64,000 nucleotides of DNA from Erwinia sp. S63 (GCF_016625195.1 NZ_JACVUP010000015.1:1-64000), one strand, 5' to 3'; counted from the stretch's first letter, positions 46,450 to 56,969 are shown. Translations and numbers: made by a program. The notes: generated from the letters alone by a model not told the origin.

Positions 46450-47720
46450 GTACGCTTAACACGGCTGCCCCATTGAGCAGCACCAAACCGAATCTGCACA
46501 AAACGCTGTTTGCTACCTGTATTGGCAACGCGCTGGAGTGGTTTGATATTGCGGTGTATGGCTTCTTTGCCAGCTACATTGCGCATGCGTTTTTCCCCAC
46601 CAGTGATTCATCGGTCTCCATGCTGCTGACGTTTGGCAGTTTCGGCGTCTCCTTCCTGATCCGTCCGCTGGGCGCGATTGTGCTGGGTAACTATGCCGAC
46701 CGCCACGGGCGTAAAAAGGCGCTGCTGCTGTCGATTAACCTGATGATGCTGGGCGGCGCGGTGATCACCTTTATGCCGAGCTATGGCAGTATTGGGTTGA
46801 TTGCGCCGTTGCTGATTCTGCTGGCGCGTCTGGTGCAGGGTTTCTCTGCGGGTGGCGAATTCGGTAGCTCAACGGCGTTTCTGGTCGAGCATTTCCCGGA
46901 GCGCAGGGCGTTTATCGCCAGCTGGCAGTTTGCCACGCAAGGCGCGAGTACGCTGCTGGCCTCGGCGTTTGGATTGGGGTTGACGCAGATCCTCACGGAG
47001 AGTCAGATTCAGGATTGGGGATGGCGTATCCCGTTTGCCTTCGGTCTGCTGATTGGTCCGTTGGGGATCTATATCCGCCGCCATGTGCATGAGCCTGCCA
47101 GTTTTGAAGCGCAAGCGCCGGAGGCCGCACCGCTTAAGCGTCTGTTTGGTCGTCAAAAAGAGCTGATGCTGCTGGCGATTGGCTTAATGGTGATCTCCAC
47201 CGCAGTAAACTACATGCTCAACTATGTGCCAACTTACGCCACCAAAAACCTGCATCTGCCAGGTTCCGCCGCGTTCACCGCGACCTTGCTGGCAGGGGTG
47301 ATCCTGACAGTGGTGACGCCGCTGATGGGCTTACTGGCGGAGCGTGTCGGCCGCGTGCCATTGATGTGGGGCTCGCTGATCCTGTTGATCATCACTATCT
47401 ATCCGGCGTTTAAGCTGGTGGTGAATCACACCACGCCGACCACCTTGATTATTCTGGTGTGCTGGATGGCGCTGCTGAAATCGATCTACTTCTCAACAGT
47501 ACCGTCGGTGATGGCGGATCTGTTCCCAATTGGTACTCGCGCCAGTGGGATGGCGATCAGCTATAACGTCGCAGTGACGGTGTTTGGTGGTTTTGCACCG
47601 CTGATTTGTACGCTGCTGATCACTGCCACCGGCACCAGCCTGGCACCCGGTTATTACCTGATGGCGATGTCGGTACTGAGTGGATTAGCTTTGCTGCGCA
47701 GCCAGAAGCGCATCGCTTAA
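46446..47720 (+). CDS. MFS transporter, metabolite:H+ symporter (MHS) type
   Basis: 424 residues, 12 membrane helices. The N-terminal IGNALEWFDIAVYGFFASYIA and the loop GNYADRHGRKKAL are hallmarks of the MHS group (ProP, ShiA, KgtP, citrate carriers). GGAGGTG precedes the ATG. It is translationally coupled to the M20 peptidase, so it probably imports that enzyme's substrate. Confidence 0.87.
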   Translation: MSTLNTAAPLSSTKPNLHKTLFATCIGNALEWFDIAVYGFFASYIAHAFFPTSDSSVSMLLTFGSFGVSFLIRPLGAIVLGNYADRHGRKKALLLSINLMMLGGAVITFMPSYGSIGLIAPLLILLARLVQGFSAGGEFGSSTAFLVEHFPERRAFIASWQFATQGASTLLASAFGLGLTQILTESQIQDWGWRIPFAFGLLIGPLGIYIRRHVHEPASFEAQAPEAAPLKRLFGRQKELMLLAIGLMVISTAVNYMLNYVPTYATKNLHLPGSAAFTATLLAGVILTVVTPLMGLLAERVGRVPLMWGSLILLIITIYPAFKLVVNHTTPTTLIILVCWMALLKSIYFSTVPSVMADLFPIGTRASGMAISYNVAVTVFGGFAPLICTLLITATGTSLAPGYYLMAMSVLSGLALLRSQKRIA

Positions 47721-47883
47721 AGGCGGTTGAGCGGATTAACTTCGCCCCTTATCTAAAAGCGAAGGGCTTAGACATACCGGGGCTGCGCATTCCATTGCGC
47801 AGCCTGAAGAAATGCGCCAGTTATGGCACGATTTCACCTCATGACGATACCTGGCTGGTCACCTACTCAGCCAGGTATTTCAC
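47721..47883. other. Hairpin-rich gap between the MHS transporter gene and aldA
   Basis: Two clear inverted repeats: GGCTGCGCA/TGCGCAGCC (47781-47789, 47796-47804) and ATACCTGGCTG/CAGCCAGGTAT (47847-47857, 47868-47878). The second is a perfect 11-bp stem next to the aldA stop and probably ends both convergent transcripts. No long T run is present. Confidence 0.55.
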
Positions 47884-49320
47884 TCAGGAGAACTGCAAAT
47901 ACGCCACGTGGGTCTGCAAATACTCTTCCAGTCCGTGGCGTCCATCCGCACCACCAATACCCGATTTGCGCCAGCCCGCATGGAATCCTTGCATCGCCTC
48001 GAAGTTCTCGCGATTGATGTAGGTCTCACCGAATTTCAGCTGACGCAGTGCAATCATCGCCGTGTTCAGGTTTTGCGTGTAGATCGAAGAGGTCAGGCCA
48101 TATTCACAATCGTTGGCCAGCGCGACGGCTTCATCAAGGGTTTTAAAGGTCATCACTGGTAATACCGGACCAAAGATTTCTTCACGCATGATCTCCATCT
48201 CCTGACGCACACCGGTAATAATCGTCGGTTCGAAGTAGAACCCTTTATCACCGGCGCGTTTGCCACCCAGCACTACTTTTCCACCTTCAGCGACCGCTTT
48301 GGCCACTTTCTGCTCCACGCGTTCCAGCGCGGCGGCGGTGATCAGCGGGCCCATGTCGATATCAGTTTGCTCGGCCGGATTGCCAAACTTCACCTGTTTC
48401 ATCGCGGTAGTCAGGGCGGTGATAAAGCGATCATAAATGCCTTCCTGGACGTACACGCGTTCCGCACAGTTGCACACCTGTCCGGTGTTGATCACGCGCG
48501 AGCTGACAATCGCCTTCACGGCAAGATCCAAGTCCGCATCATCCATGACAATCGCAGGCGCTTTGCCGCCGAGTTCCAGCGACACCTTGGTGACATTTTT
48601 CGCTGCGGCTTGCATGGTGGCAATGCCCGCGCCGACGCTGCCGGTCAGGCTCACTAAACCGACTTTCGGGTTCGCCGCTAACTCCTGGCCGACTTCAGGA
48701 CCATAGCCAAACACAAAGTTGATCACGCCTTTCGGCAGGCCAATTTCATGCACAATCTGTGCGAAAATCGCCGCGTTGTTGGGCGTGAGTTCACTAGGTT
48801 TGATAGCGATGGTGTTGCCGGTAATCAACGCCGGGGCCGCTTTACGCGCAATCAGGAAGAATGGGAAATTCCACGGCAGGATACCGGTGGTGACACCGAT
48901 GGCTTTCTTAAACACAAAGATATTTTCATTTGGGCGATCGCTATTGACGATTTCGCCTTCATAACGACGCGCCCATTCGGCCATGTAATCCAGATAATCG
49001 GCGGTGAAAAGCACTTCAGTTTGCGCCAGCCCCTGCGTTTTACCGCCTTCCGCCACAATCGTGGCTGTCAATTCGGGTTCACGCTGGCGGATACCGGCGG
49101 CAATTTTACGCAACCAGTTGCCGCGTTCTACTGCGGGTAAGGCTTCCCAGCCGGGCTGTGCTGCTTCTGCCGCCGCAATTGCCTGTGCTGCATCTTGCTG
49201 AGTGCCTTGCGGCACGCGTGACAGCAGCGCTTCAGTCGCCGGATTGATGACCTCAATCCATTTATCGTTCTGATCATTTACAAACGCGCCATTAATGTAA
49301 TGTTGATGGTGTGTTGTCAT
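47884..49320 (-). CDS. aldA: Lactaldehyde / glycolaldehyde dehydrogenase
   Basis: 478 residues (479 in E. coli). NAD-dependent aldehyde dehydrogenase with the fold motif LELGGKAPAIVM (general base Glu near 250) and catalytic Cys in NTGQVCNCAERV near 284. It oxidises L-lactaldehyde, the product of RhaD cleavage of rhamnulose-1-phosphate, to L-lactate, and also handles glycolaldehyde. In E. coli aldA lies far from the rha genes; here it is about 1 kb from rhaT, making a fuller rhamnose locus. Confidence 0.94.
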   Translation of the reverse strand: MTTHHQHYINGAFVNDQNDKWIEVINPATEALLSRVPQGTQQDAAQAIAAAEAAQPGWEALPAVERGNWLRKIAAGIRQREPELTATIVAEGGKTQGLAQTEVLFTADYLDYMAEWARRYEGEIVNSDRPNENIFVFKKAIGVTTGILPWNFPFFLIARKAAPALITGNTIAIKPSELTPNNAAIFAQIVHEIGLPKGVINFVFGYGPEVGQELAANPKVGLVSLTGSVGAGIATMQAAAKNVTKVSLELGGKAPAIVMDDADLDLAVKAIVSSRVINTGQVCNCAERVYVQEGIYDRFITALTTAMKQVKFGNPAEQTDIDMGPLITAAALERVEQKVAKAVAEGGKVVLGGKRAGDKGFYFEPTIITGVRQEMEIMREEIFGPVLPVMTFKTLDEAVALANDCEYGLTSSIYTQNLNTAMIALRQLKFGETYINRENFEAMQGFHAGWRKSGIGGADGRHGLEEYLQTHVAYLQFS

Positions 49321-49517
49321 CTGTAGGGTCTCCGCGATCGGTTTCGTTATCAGGGTGTGAAAGAAGAGTGAAACAGATCAAGGTGTAGCACCTTTTTGTC
49401 AGTGCCAGAGCGGATGAAGGGATGGCAGAGAAGGGAAGAACGGTACGACAGACGCAGCATTCCTGATGAAATGCCGCGTATTCAGCGTGTTAGCTAATCA
49501 TCATTTTCAGCAAAATA

Positions 49518-49616
49518 TCAGGAACCCGGCACCGCCGCGCCGCTGGCGATAAACCAGGCGAGGAAACTGACGCCAGCAATGATGATGGCAATAGGGAAGA
49601 GCAGTCCGATTTTCAT
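49518..49616 (-). CDS. 32-residue membrane peptide, YoaK-like
   Basis: Reads MKIGLLFPIAIIIAGVSFLA, then WFIASGAAVPGS: a single membrane helix with a short polar tail. AGGAT precedes the ATG by five bases. Length, start MxIG.xFP and ending PGx match my memory of the E. coli small protein YoaK (32 residues), whose function is unknown. It begins 14 bases after the stop of the 107-residue gene upstream, so both are probably on one transcript. Confidence 0.7.
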   Translation of the reverse strand: MKIGLLFPIAIIIAGVSFLAWFIASGAAVPGS

Positions 49617-49630
49617 AATTATCCTGATCG

Positions 49631-49954
49631 TTAAGCGAGTTGAACAATGGCGCGATGGGTTTTCATCATACTGAACAGCTGGAATTGGCTGGCGTCATCC
49701 ACCTCGCGCAGATGTTCGCCTTTCTGATACCGAATGCGGTGAACATGCCCGAGTTGACGCCACACCACGATGGCCGAAGCCAGCAGGGCGCAGTTCTCTT
49801 CGCTCTGGATGCAGTCAAGTGTGGCGTAACGTTCTTCATCCAATCCATTAATGAAAACGTTTAACGCCTGAGGCGGCACAATGGCGCGGATATCATCCAG
49901 CATCACGCGGCTCACCGGCTGCGACAACAGCAGCGTCAACCTTTTGCTATTCAT
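49631..49954 (-). CDS. Unrecognised 107-residue protein upstream of the YoaK-like gene
   Basis: I do not recognise the family. The start MNSKRLTLLL is chosen because AAGGAATGAG stands directly before it; 30 more residues are open upstream without a signal. Soluble, no signal peptide; the middle part is predicted helical (VMLDDIRAIVPPQALNVFINGL, LLASAIVVWRQLG), ending QFQLFSMMKTHRAIVQLA. It is followed closely by the 32-residue membrane peptide on the same strand. Confidence 0.65.
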   Translation of the reverse strand: MNSKRLTLLLSQPVSRVMLDDIRAIVPPQALNVFINGLDEERYATLDCIQSEENCALLASAIVVWRQLGHVHRIRYQKGEHLREVDDASQFQLFSMMKTHRAIVQLA

Positions 49955-50320
49955 CTCATTCCTTCGTTGCGATGATTTTTCCAACGTTATACGGAATTCG
50001 CCACGTGGGGGAAAGCTCATCGGGCGGCTTTGCGTGACTGCCATGTTAAACAGCAGGCTGGCAGTCAGTCAAAAACTGTGTCGATCAACACAACAAAAAT
50101 AAAAAATATCCTCAATAATAAGTCACTTATAAAAATCAGTCAGAATGTTGCCTGCAAATGCGATTTTGTGATCCTCATGTTGAAGACCCGCCGAATTTTG
50201 CCAGCAGTGCGCGCTTTCCGGCAGCCATCCAAAGGCTGAAGAAAAGCTGCGCACCGTAGACTGCTGCTAATCGGGAAACTGTCGGTTTCCTGTGGGCCTC
50301 AACCTTACGAAGGAATAACA
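49955..50320. other. rhaT upstream region
   Basis: 366 bases with no gene. It should contain the rhaT promoter. A segment ATTTTGCCAGCAGTGCG (50195-50211) resembles the left RhaS half-site found before rhaB (ATCTTTGCCAGCCTGCC), but I could not find a convincing second half at the right distance, and no good CRP site is visible. Confidence 0.4.
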
Positions 50321-51358
50321 ATGAACAGTGCCATTCTTGCCGGTATTTTATGGCATCTGGTGGGTGCCGCCAGTGCCGCATGTTTTTATGCTCCGTTTAA
50401 GCAGGTAAAAAAGTGGTCATGGGAAACAATGTGGTCAGTGGGCGGCGTGATGTCGTGGCTGATTCTGCCATGGGCAGTCAGCGCCGCGCTGCTGCCCAAC
50501 TTCTGGGCCTATTACGGCAGTTTTAGCTTCTCGCAACTGCTGCCAGTGTTTCTGTTTGGTGCCATGTGGGGCGTCGGTAATATCAATTATGGCCTGACCA
50601 TGCGTTATCTCGGCATGTCGATGGGCATTGGTATTGCCATCGGTATCACCCTCGTGGTGGGCACCTTGATGACGCCGCTGTTGCAGGGACGCTTTGTTGA
50701 GCTGTTCAGCTCGCCAGGCGGACGTATGACGCTGCTGGGTGTGCTGGTGGCGTTGGTGGGTGTGGCGATCGTTTCACGTGCCGGTTTGTTGAAAGAGCGT
50801 GCGCTCGGCATCAACGCAGAAGAGTTTAATCTCAAGAAAGGACTGGTGTTGGCGGTGTTGTGCGGCATCTTCTCCGCCGGGATGTCGTTCGCGATGGATG
50901 CGGCAAAACCGATGCATGAAGCGGCTGCCAATCTGGGTATCAACCCGCTGTACGTGGCATTGCCAAGTTATGTGGTGATCATGGGCGGCGGTGCGCTGGT
51001 CAACCTGGCCTATTGCTTTATCCGTCTGGCGATCAAACCAGAACTGTCGGTGCGCCGTGACTTCTCAGTGGCAAAACCGATGCTGATCGCCAACGTGGCC
51101 TTCGCCGTGCTGGGCGGCACCATGTGGTATCTGCAGTTCTTCTTCTATGCCTGGGGCCACGCGAAAATTCCTGCGCAATACGACTTTGTCAGCTGGATGC
51201 TGCACATGAGCCTGTATGTACTGTGCGGAGGTTTAGTCGGTCTGGTGCTGAAAGAGTGGAAAGCGGTGGGGCAGCGTCCGGTTCGCGTGCTGTCGCTGGG
51301 TTGCGTGGTGATCATCATTGCCGCCAACATCGTCGGATTGGGCATGGCCAACGGCTAA
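50321..51358 (+). CDS. rhaT: L-rhamnose:H+ symporter
   Basis: 345 residues (344 in E. coli), ten membrane helices. The start [35 protein letters not shown] follows GAAGGAA. It imports L-rhamnose with protons. In E. coli rhaT lies beside rhaSR as here, and its transcription needs RhaS with rhamnose. It ends in a strong terminator that reaches into the end of rhaR. Confidence 0.96.
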   Translation: MNSAILAGILWHLVGAASAACFYAPFKQVKKWSWETMWSVGGVMSWLILPWAVSAALLPNFWAYYGSFSFSQLLPVFLFGAMWGVGNINYGLTMRYLGMSMGIGIAIGITLVVGTLMTPLLQGRFVELFSSPGGRMTLLGVLVALVGVAIVSRAGLLKERALGINAEEFNLKKGLVLAVLCGIFSAGMSFAMDAAKPMHEAAANLGINPLYVALPSYVVIMGGGALVNLAYCFIRLAIKPELSVRRDFSVAKPMLIANVAFAVLGGTMWYLQFFFYAWGHAKIPAQYDFVSWMLHMSLYVLCGGLVGLVLKEWKAVGQRPVRVLSLGCVVIIIAANIVGLGMANG

Positions 51359-51378
51359 TGAATTAGCCGCTTTAGAAC

Positions 51379-51417
51379 AAGCCTGACGCGCGGCAAGGTG
51401 CGTCAGGCTTTTATTTT
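51379..51417 (+). terminator. Terminator of rhaT
   Basis: Perfect 11-bp stem AAGCCTGACGC/GCGTCAGGCTT followed by TTATTTTG. The right arm and T tract overlap the last codons of rhaR on the other strand. Confidence 0.88.
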
Positions 51418-52269
51418 GTCGCTCAGTGAGGCGTGCTGAGGAAGAAAACGCTGGCGCCAGGCACTGGGTGTCAATCCGGTATCCCGCGTAAACACCACCG
51501 AGAAGTAGTTACTGTCATCAAAGCCGCAGCGCGCGGCCACTTCACTGATTAAACAATCCTGCGTGCGTAACAAATATTTTGCCTGGCACAGCTGTAGCTG
51601 CCGCAAATAGTGTCCCACCGTCATTCCAGTTTGCTGACGAAAAAGCTGCTTCAGTGCACGCTCATTTAATTCATTTTGCTGGCAAAAATGGGCCAGGTCG
51701 AATGGGCGGTGCAGTGCACCCTGTAAGGCAGACATCAGTAAATCAAGCTGTTCACCCTCCGGCAGCGCCCATGGACGGTCGGCTGCATAACCATGGCGAC
51801 GCAAGATCAGCGCCAGCTGCAGAAACAGGGCTTCAGAGAGCTGAATCGACAATGAATCACTTTTACGGATCTCCCGCTCAAGCTGGCTGATCACCCCACG
51901 CGCCAGCGCCATGCCGCGCGTGGTTAAGCGCCAGCAGCCAGGTGCATCATCGTCCTGCGGGGGCAGCAGCTGGCTCCAGTCCAGACTCAGACGAAAGCGA
52001 TCGCGGCAGTAAAGAATGTTATCCAGCGCCAGATCGTTGACGCTGTCATAACTGTGGCAATCGTTATCGCGGATATAGAACACATCGCCGCAGGTAATCA
52101 ACCACGGGCGATCGTTGAGCACGTGCAAGCCGTTGCCGCGCCAGACGATCACAATTTCACTGAATTCATGACGATGCGGGGGGAAGGAGGGTTGAGGCAT
52201 GCGTTCGGCCACCGCAATCGGCAGATTGGTGGCCGGGAAATAGTCTTCGCGCGTCAAAATCAGCGACAT
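51403..52269 (-). CDS. rhaR: L-rhamnose-responsive activator RhaR
   Basis: 288 residues. AraC-family protein: cupin sensor domain ([27 protein letters not shown]) and two C-terminal helix-turn-helix units (about 190-285; [25 protein letters not shown]). The ATG at 52269 has GGAG at eight bases; a GTG nine bases earlier is less likely. With rhamnose RhaR activates rhaSR. It lies 14 bases behind rhaS on the same strand, as the second gene of that operon. It is shorter at the N terminus than the E. coli protein. Confidence 0.92.
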   Translation of the reverse strand: MSLILTREDYFPATNLPIAVAERMPQPSFPPHRHEFSEIVIVWRGNGLHVLNDRPWLITCGDVFYIRDNDCHSYDSVNDLALDNILYCRDRFRLSLDWSQLLPPQDDDAPGCWRLTTRGMALARGVISQLEREIRKSDSLSIQLSEALFLQLALILRRHGYAADRPWALPEGEQLDLLMSALQGALHRPFDLAHFCQQNELNERALKQLFRQQTGMTVGHYLRQLQLCQAKYLLRTQDCLISEVAARCGFDDSNYFSVVFTRDTGLTPSAWRQRFLPQHASLSDKIKA

Positions 52270-52283
52270 GGGAACCACTCCAG

Positions 52284-53105
52284 TTACATCAACTGCTGGC
52301 GCTCCGCTCGGGGCGCGCAGCCAAATTCCCGCCGAAACAGCGTGGAGAAGTGGTTGCTGTCACCAAATCCACACTGATAGGCGATGTCCGTTATGCGCAT
52401 ATCGCTATGACGCAGTAAATGCCGGGCCTGCAATAAGCGCAATCGATTGAGATAGCGCTGCGGCGTATTGCCGGTTTGCTGCTTCATCTGGCGATGAAGG
52501 GTGCGCAGCGACAGCGAAAAGCGATCGGCCAGCGCATCCCACTCAACATCTTCACTGTAATGCTCATTAAGCCAGTCAAGCAACCGATGCAGGCGCGCTT
52601 CCTGATCCTGCGCCTGATCGTTGTGACCCGCCTCGCGCAGCAGCACCAGCAGTTGCAAAAACAGCTGCTCCTGATGCGCCTGACGCTCCAGCGACCAGAC
52701 CTCCTGCTGTTTCATCTGCGTCACGATCTGCAGCGCCTGCGCCATCACCTTGTGATTGATACGCCAGTGCGACAGATAGTTGCCGTTCTCATCACCGGGC
52801 AGCAATGACTGTAAACCGGAGAGAAAACGAAACGCGGCCGGGCTGCGATAAAGCACATTAGTCAGGCACAAATTCTCGGTTTGTTCATACAGATGGCGAT
52901 CGTGATCGCGTACAAAGCACACGCAACCGGCGCACAGGGTCTGCGGCTGGCCGTTAAACACGTGAATACCGGAACCTTGCTCAACCAGCACGATTTCGTG
53001 GAAATCATGATGATGCTCGGGAAAGGCCTGCTGCGGCACGCGCGGCTCAATGGCAATGGCGTAGTTTCCTTCAGGGAAGAAATCAGCACTGTGCAGAACG
53101 GTCAT
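52284..53105 (-). CDS. rhaS: L-rhamnose-responsive activator RhaS
   Basis: 273 residues (278 in E. coli). The start [22 protein letters not shown] is placed by homology and GAGAGGCGC upstream; a frame open for 85 more residues is not conserved. Cupin sensor ([27 protein letters not shown]) and AraC-type DNA-binding domain with [17 protein letters not shown] and [25 protein letters not shown]. It activates rhaBAD and rhaT on binding rhamnose. A matching operator lies in the shared rhaS-rhaB gap. Confidence 0.95.
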   Translation of the reverse strand: MTVLHSADFFPEGNYAIAIEPRVPQQAFPEHHHDFHEIVLVEQGSGIHVFNGQPQTLCAGCVCFVRDHDRHLYEQTENLCLTNVLYRSPAAFRFLSGLQSLLPGDENGNYLSHWRINHKVMAQALQIVTQMKQQEVWSLERQAHQEQLFLQLLVLLREAGHNDQAQDQEARLHRLLDWLNEHYSEDVEWDALADRFSLSLRTLHRQMKQQTGNTPQRYLNRLRLLQARHLLRHSDMRITDIAYQCGFGDSNHFSTLFRREFGCAPRAERQQLM

Positions 53106-53240
53106 GATGCGCCTCTCGATTAACAATTTTGTAACCGAGTCTACGCAGGCGCTCTGCACCTTACCTTGAAATTTAAACCGCACAGCGCAGGAAAATGGCG
53201 AATTATTCAAGATCTGCCAGGTGATTGATGGAATTGCGGT

Positions 53241-53280
53241 AAAGCTCACAACTCTGCCGTCTCTCGGTTCTGTGAGCTTT
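53241..53280. repeat. 10-bp inverted repeat in the rhaS-rhaB control region
   Basis: AAAGCTCACA (53241-53250) and TGTGAGCTTT (53271-53280) are exact reverse complements 20 bases apart. The right copy forms the left half of the CRP site. The left copy could be half of a second CRP or RhaR site acting on the rhaSR promoter. Confidence 0.7.
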
Positions 53281-53290
53281 CTCACGATCA
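53269..53290. promoter_or_regulatory. CRP site between rhaS and rhaB
   Basis: TGTGAGCTTTCTCACGA fits the CRP consensus TGTGA-N6-TCACA with one mismatch. It stands directly upstream of the RhaS operator, the same arrangement as in the E. coli rhaBAD promoter. Confidence 0.8.
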
Positions 53291-53357
53291 TCTTTGCCAG
53301 CCTGCCATCGACTAACACGCGCTGGCAGTAAGGGGAAGGTGGCAAAGCGCCAGTATT
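53290..53357 (+). promoter_or_regulatory. RhaS operator and rhaB promoter
   Basis: Two inverted 17-bp half-sites, ATCTTTGCCAGCCTGCC (53290-53306) and GGCAGTAAGGGGAAGGT (53324-53340), separated by 17 bases. They align with the E. coli rhaBAD operator (ATCTTTCCC.. and GTCAGTAACGAGAAGGT). A -10-like TATTCAT lies at about 53354, so the right half would overlap the -35 as expected for a class II activator. Confidence 0.8.
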
Positions 53358-53394
53358 CATACGCTAAAGCCATCTCATCACAGGAAGAAACGCC

Positions 53395-54876
53395 ATGAGT
53401 ATGCGTAACATTGTTGCCATTGATTTAGGCGCATCCAGCGGGCGCGTGATGCTCGCACAATGGACCTCTGCTAACCAGCGCATCACCCTGCGTGAAGTGT
53501 GTCGTTTTGCCAACCAACGTGTTCGTCGCGCCGGTTATGACTGCTGGGATCTCGACAGTCTGGAGCAGGCGATTCGCGCCGGGCTGGCGCAGTTAGATGA
53601 TGAGGGCATTGTGCCGGACAGTATCGGCATTGATACCTGGGGCGTGGATCTGGTACTGCTGGATGCCAACGGCGATCGGGTGGGCGAAACGGTCAGTTAT
53701 CGTGATTCACGTACCGATGGCGTGATGGAACAAGCGATCAATGAGCTGGGTAAAGCCGCCATTTACCAGCGCACGGGCATCCAGTTTCTGCCCTTCAATA
53801 CCCTTTATCAGCTGCGCGCACTGCACCAGCAACAGCCGGGCTGGCAGGCACAGGTCAAACATGCGCTGATGATCCCGGATTATCTGCATTATCGTCTGAC
53901 CGGCAACATGAACTGGGAATACACCAACGCCACCACCACGCAGCTGCTCAATATTGAAACCGGTGAGTGGGATAGCGAGTTGCTGGCGTGGGCGGGGATT
54001 GATGCCGACTGGTTTGGTCAACCGACAGCGCCGGGCAACACCGTCGGCAACTGGATCAACGCCAGCGGTAAAAAGATCCCGGTGGTAGCCGTCGCCACGC
54101 ACGATACCGCCAGCGCGGTATTGGCCACGCCGCTGATGGAGGAAGACGCTGCTTATCTCAGTTCTGGCACCTGGTCGTTAATGGGTATTGAAAGTTTGCA
54201 ACCCTGCGTCAGCCGCGCCGCGCTCGACGCCAACATCACCAATGAAGGGGGCGCGGAAGGCTATCGGGTGTTGAAAAACATCATGGGTCTTTGGCTGCTG
54301 CAGCGCGTGTGCAGCGAATTGCACATCTCAGATCTCTGCACATTGATTGGCGAAGCGGAAAATGAACCCGCCTGTCGTGCCCTGATCAATCCCAATCATC
54401 CGCGTTTTATTAATCCCGCCAGCATGGTGCAAGAGATTCAGGACGCCTGCGCTGAGCAGCACATGCCGATTCCACAAAGCCCTGCAGCGCTGGCACGCAC
54501 CATTTTCGACAGCCTGGCGCTGCTGTATCGGCAGGTCATGGGTGAACTGAGCACCTTACGCGGAGCGCCAATTCGTCAACTGCACGTGGTCGGCGGCGGC
54601 AGTCAGAACCCATTACTGAACCAACTCTGTGCCGATGCCTGTGAAATGCCGGTGCTGGCTGGACCCATTGAAGCCTCAACGCTGGGTAATGTCGGCTGTC
54701 AGCTGATGGCGTTGGGTGAACTAAGCGATGTGGCCGATCTGCGCCGCTGCATCGACAAAAACTTCCCGTTAGAAACGTTTGCACCTCAGAACGCCAGCAT
54801 CTTTGCTGCCCACCAGGCACGCTTTGCGGCACTGAGCCAACCTGCTAAGGAACTTGCATATGACAAAGCTGATTGA
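53395..54876 (+). CDS. rhaB: L-rhamnulokinase
   Basis: 493 residues from the ATG at 53395 (a second ATG at 53401 is also possible); AGGAAG precedes it. FGGY-family sugar kinase with [13 protein letters not shown] (phosphate-1), [30 protein letters not shown] and the adenosine motif [16 protein letters not shown]. It phosphorylates L-rhamnulose at O1. First gene of rhaB-A-D-M; its last 17 bases overlap rhaA. Confidence 0.96.
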   Translation: MSMRNIVAIDLGASSGRVMLAQWTSANQRITLREVCRFANQRVRRAGYDCWDLDSLEQAIRAGLAQLDDEGIVPDSIGIDTWGVDLVLLDANGDRVGETVSYRDSRTDGVMEQAINELGKAAIYQRTGIQFLPFNTLYQLRALHQQQPGWQAQVKHALMIPDYLHYRLTGNMNWEYTNATTTQLLNIETGEWDSELLAWAGIDADWFGQPTAPGNTVGNWINASGKKIPVVAVATHDTASAVLATPLMEEDAAYLSSGTWSLMGIESLQPCVSRAALDANITNEGGAEGYRVLKNIMGLWLLQRVCSELHISDLCTLIGEAENEPACRALINPNHPRFINPASMVQEIQDACAEQHMPIPQSPAALARTIFDSLALLYRQVMGELSTLRGAPIRQLHVVGGGSQNPLLNQLCADACEMPVLAGPIEASTLGNVGCQLMALGELSDVADLRRCIDKNFPLETFAPQNASIFAAHQARFAALSQPAKELAYDKAD

Positions 54877-56116
54877 ACAAGCCTTTGAACTGGCGAAACA
54901 ACGCTACGCGGCGTTGGGTATTGATGTGGACCAGGTGATGACCCAACTGGATAGCATCCCGGTGTCGATGCACTGCTGGCAGGGAGATGATGTCCGTGGC
55001 TTTGAAAACCCGAATGGCGAACTGACTGGCGGTATTCAGGCCACCGGTAATTATCCGGGACGCGCTCGCAACGCGGATGAGCTGCGTGCTGACATAGAAA
55101 AAGCCATGTCGCTGATCCCCGGTGCCAAACGTCTCAACCTCCACGCCATCTATCTGGAAAGCGACACGCCGGTTGAGCGCGACGCCATTGAGCCGAAGTA
55201 CTTCAGCGGCTGGGTAGAGTGGGCAAAAGCCAACAAGTTAGGATTGGATTTTAACCCCAGCTGCTTCTCGCACCCATTAAGCGCCGACGGCTTTACGCTT
55301 TCCCATGCCGATAAAGGGATTCGCCAGTTCTGGATCGACCACTGCAAAGCCAGCCGCCGTATTTCAGCGCACTTTGGTGAACAGCTGGGAACCCCGTCGG
55401 TGATGAACATCTGGGTGCCGGATGGCATGAAAGATCTCACCATCGATCGTCTGGCACCGCGCGAGCGTCTGGCCAGCGCGCTGGATGAAGTCATCAGCGA
55501 GAAGCTCGACCCGCGTCATCATATCGATGCGGTGGAAAGCAAACTGTTTGGTATCGGCGCAGAGAGTTACACCGTCGGCTCCAACGAGTTTTGCCTCGGC
55601 TATGCCGCCAGCCGTCAAACGGCGCTGACGCTGGACGCCGGACATTTCCATCCTACCGAAGTGATCTCCGACAAGATTTCCACCGCCATGCTGTTCGTGC
55701 CGCGTCTGCTGTTACATGTCAGCCGCCCTGTACGCTGGGATAGCGATCACGTGGTGCTGCTCGATGATGAAACGCAGGCCATCGCCACTGAGATCGCCCG
55801 CCACAAACTGTTCGACAAAGTGCATATCGGCCTGGACTTCTTTGACGCCTCGATTAACCGCATCGCAGCCTGGGTGATTGGTACGCGCAACGCCAAAAAA
55901 GCGCTGCTACGCGCACTGCTGGAACCCAGCGATCAACTGCGTAAATGTGAGCAGGAAGGGGATTACACCGCGCGTCTGGCGCTGCTGGAAGAGCAGAAAT
56001 CTCTGCCATGGCAGGCGGTCTGGGAGGCCTGGTGTCTGCGCCATGATGTGCCTGCCGATGCCAGCTGGCTGAGCGAAGTGCGCCACTATGAACAACAAAC
56101 ATTGCGTCTACGTTAA
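54860..56116 (+). CDS. rhaA: L-rhamnose isomerase
   Basis: 418 residues (419 in E. coli). It converts L-rhamnose to L-rhamnulose using Mn2+ or Zn2+. The start [24 protein letters not shown] has AAGGA at eight bases. Conserved active-site stretches include [24 protein letters not shown] and [17 protein letters not shown]. Start overlaps the rhaB end, indicating translational coupling. Confidence 0.96.
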   Translation: MTKLIEQAFELAKQRYAALGIDVDQVMTQLDSIPVSMHCWQGDDVRGFENPNGELTGGIQATGNYPGRARNADELRADIEKAMSLIPGAKRLNLHAIYLESDTPVERDAIEPKYFSGWVEWAKANKLGLDFNPSCFSHPLSADGFTLSHADKGIRQFWIDHCKASRRISAHFGEQLGTPSVMNIWVPDGMKDLTIDRLAPRERLASALDEVISEKLDPRHHIDAVESKLFGIGAESYTVGSNEFCLGYAASRQTALTLDAGHFHPTEVISDKISTAMLFVPRLLLHVSRPVRWDSDHVVLLDDETQAIATEIARHKLFDKVHIGLDFFDASINRIAAWVIGTRNAKKALLRALLEPSDQLRKCEQEGDYTARLALLEEQKSLPWQAVWEAWCLRHDVPADASWLSEVRHYEQQTLRLR

Positions 56117-56126
56117 GGGATCAACC

Positions 56127-56969
56127 ATGCAAAAAATTCTCTCTTCTTCATTTGTTCAGGACATGGTGAAGGCCACCAGCGATATGTGGTTAAAAGGCTG
56201 GGATGAGCGTAACGGCGGCAACGTCAGCCTGCGTTTATTGCCGGAGGAAGCTCAGGCCTGGTCAGCCGATTTTTATGCCGAACCGCGCTGTATTGAGTTA
56301 ACCAAACCGGTGCCCGCGCTGGCTAACGACTGGTTCCTGGTGACCGGTTCAGGCAAGTTTTTCCGTAACGTGCAGCTTGATCCCGCCGACTGTCTGGCAC
56401 TGCTACAGGTGGACGATAAAGGGTTGTCGTACAAAATCCATTGGGGACTCAGCAACGGCGGGTTGCCAACCTCGGAACTGGCGGCGCATTTCCAGTCGCA
56501 CAGCGTGCGTAAGCAGGTTTCCAATGGGGCTGACCGCGTGATCATGCATTGCCATGCCACCAACTTTATGGCGTTGAGCTACGTGGTGAATCTGGATTCC
56601 GCCCGCTTCACGCGCTTGCTGTGGGAAGGGAGCACCGAATGTCTGGTGGTGTTCCCGGATGGCGTCGGCATTTTGCCGTGGATGGTGCCGGGCACCGACC
56701 AGATTGGTCAGGCTACCGCCGATGCTATGGCTTCGCACAGCCTGGTGATGTGGCCGTTCCACGGCATTTTCGGTGCCGGTCCGAATCTGGATGAAACTTT
56801 TGGCCTGATCGACACGGCCGAGAAGTCTTCGGAGGTGGTGGTGAAAGCCCTGTCGATGGGCGGGATTCGCCAGAGCATCACCACCGAACAGTTGGTGGCA
56901 CTGGGTGAACGCTTCGCCGTCAAACCGTGGCAAGCGGCGTTGGATGCGGAGCGCAGTGATGTTGCGTAA
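56127..56969 (+). CDS. rhaD: Rhamnulose-1-phosphate aldolase
   Basis: 280 residues. Class II (zinc) aldolase of the fuculose-phosphate type; splits L-rhamnulose-1-phosphate into dihydroxyacetone phosphate and L-lactaldehyde. The start [15 protein letters not shown] follows [39 protein letters not shown] (zinc ligands) and [18 protein letters not shown] are visible. L-lactaldehyde would go to AldA encoded in the same locus. Confidence 0.95.
   Translation: MQKILSSSFVQDMVKATSDMWLKGWDERNGGNVSLRLLPEEAQAWSADFYAEPRCIELTKPVPALANDWFLVTGSGKFFRNVQLDPADCLALLQVDDKGLSYKIHWGLSNGGLPTSELAAHFQSHSVRKQVSNGADRVIMHCHATNFMALSYVVNLDSARFTRLLWEGSTECLVVFPDGVGILPWMVPGTDQIGQATADAMASHSLVMWPFHGIFGAGPNLDETFGLIDTAEKSSEVVVKALSMGGIRQSITTEQLVALGERFAVKPWQAALDAERSDVA

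Noticed and set aside
50150..50250. Possible CRP and RhaS sites before rhaT
   Set aside because: Only one half of each is recognisable; spacing and symmetry are poor, so they are not listed as sites.
52284..53360. Long form of RhaS (358 residues)
   Set aside because: The additional 85 residues run through the CRP and RhaS operators and are not found in E. coli RhaS.
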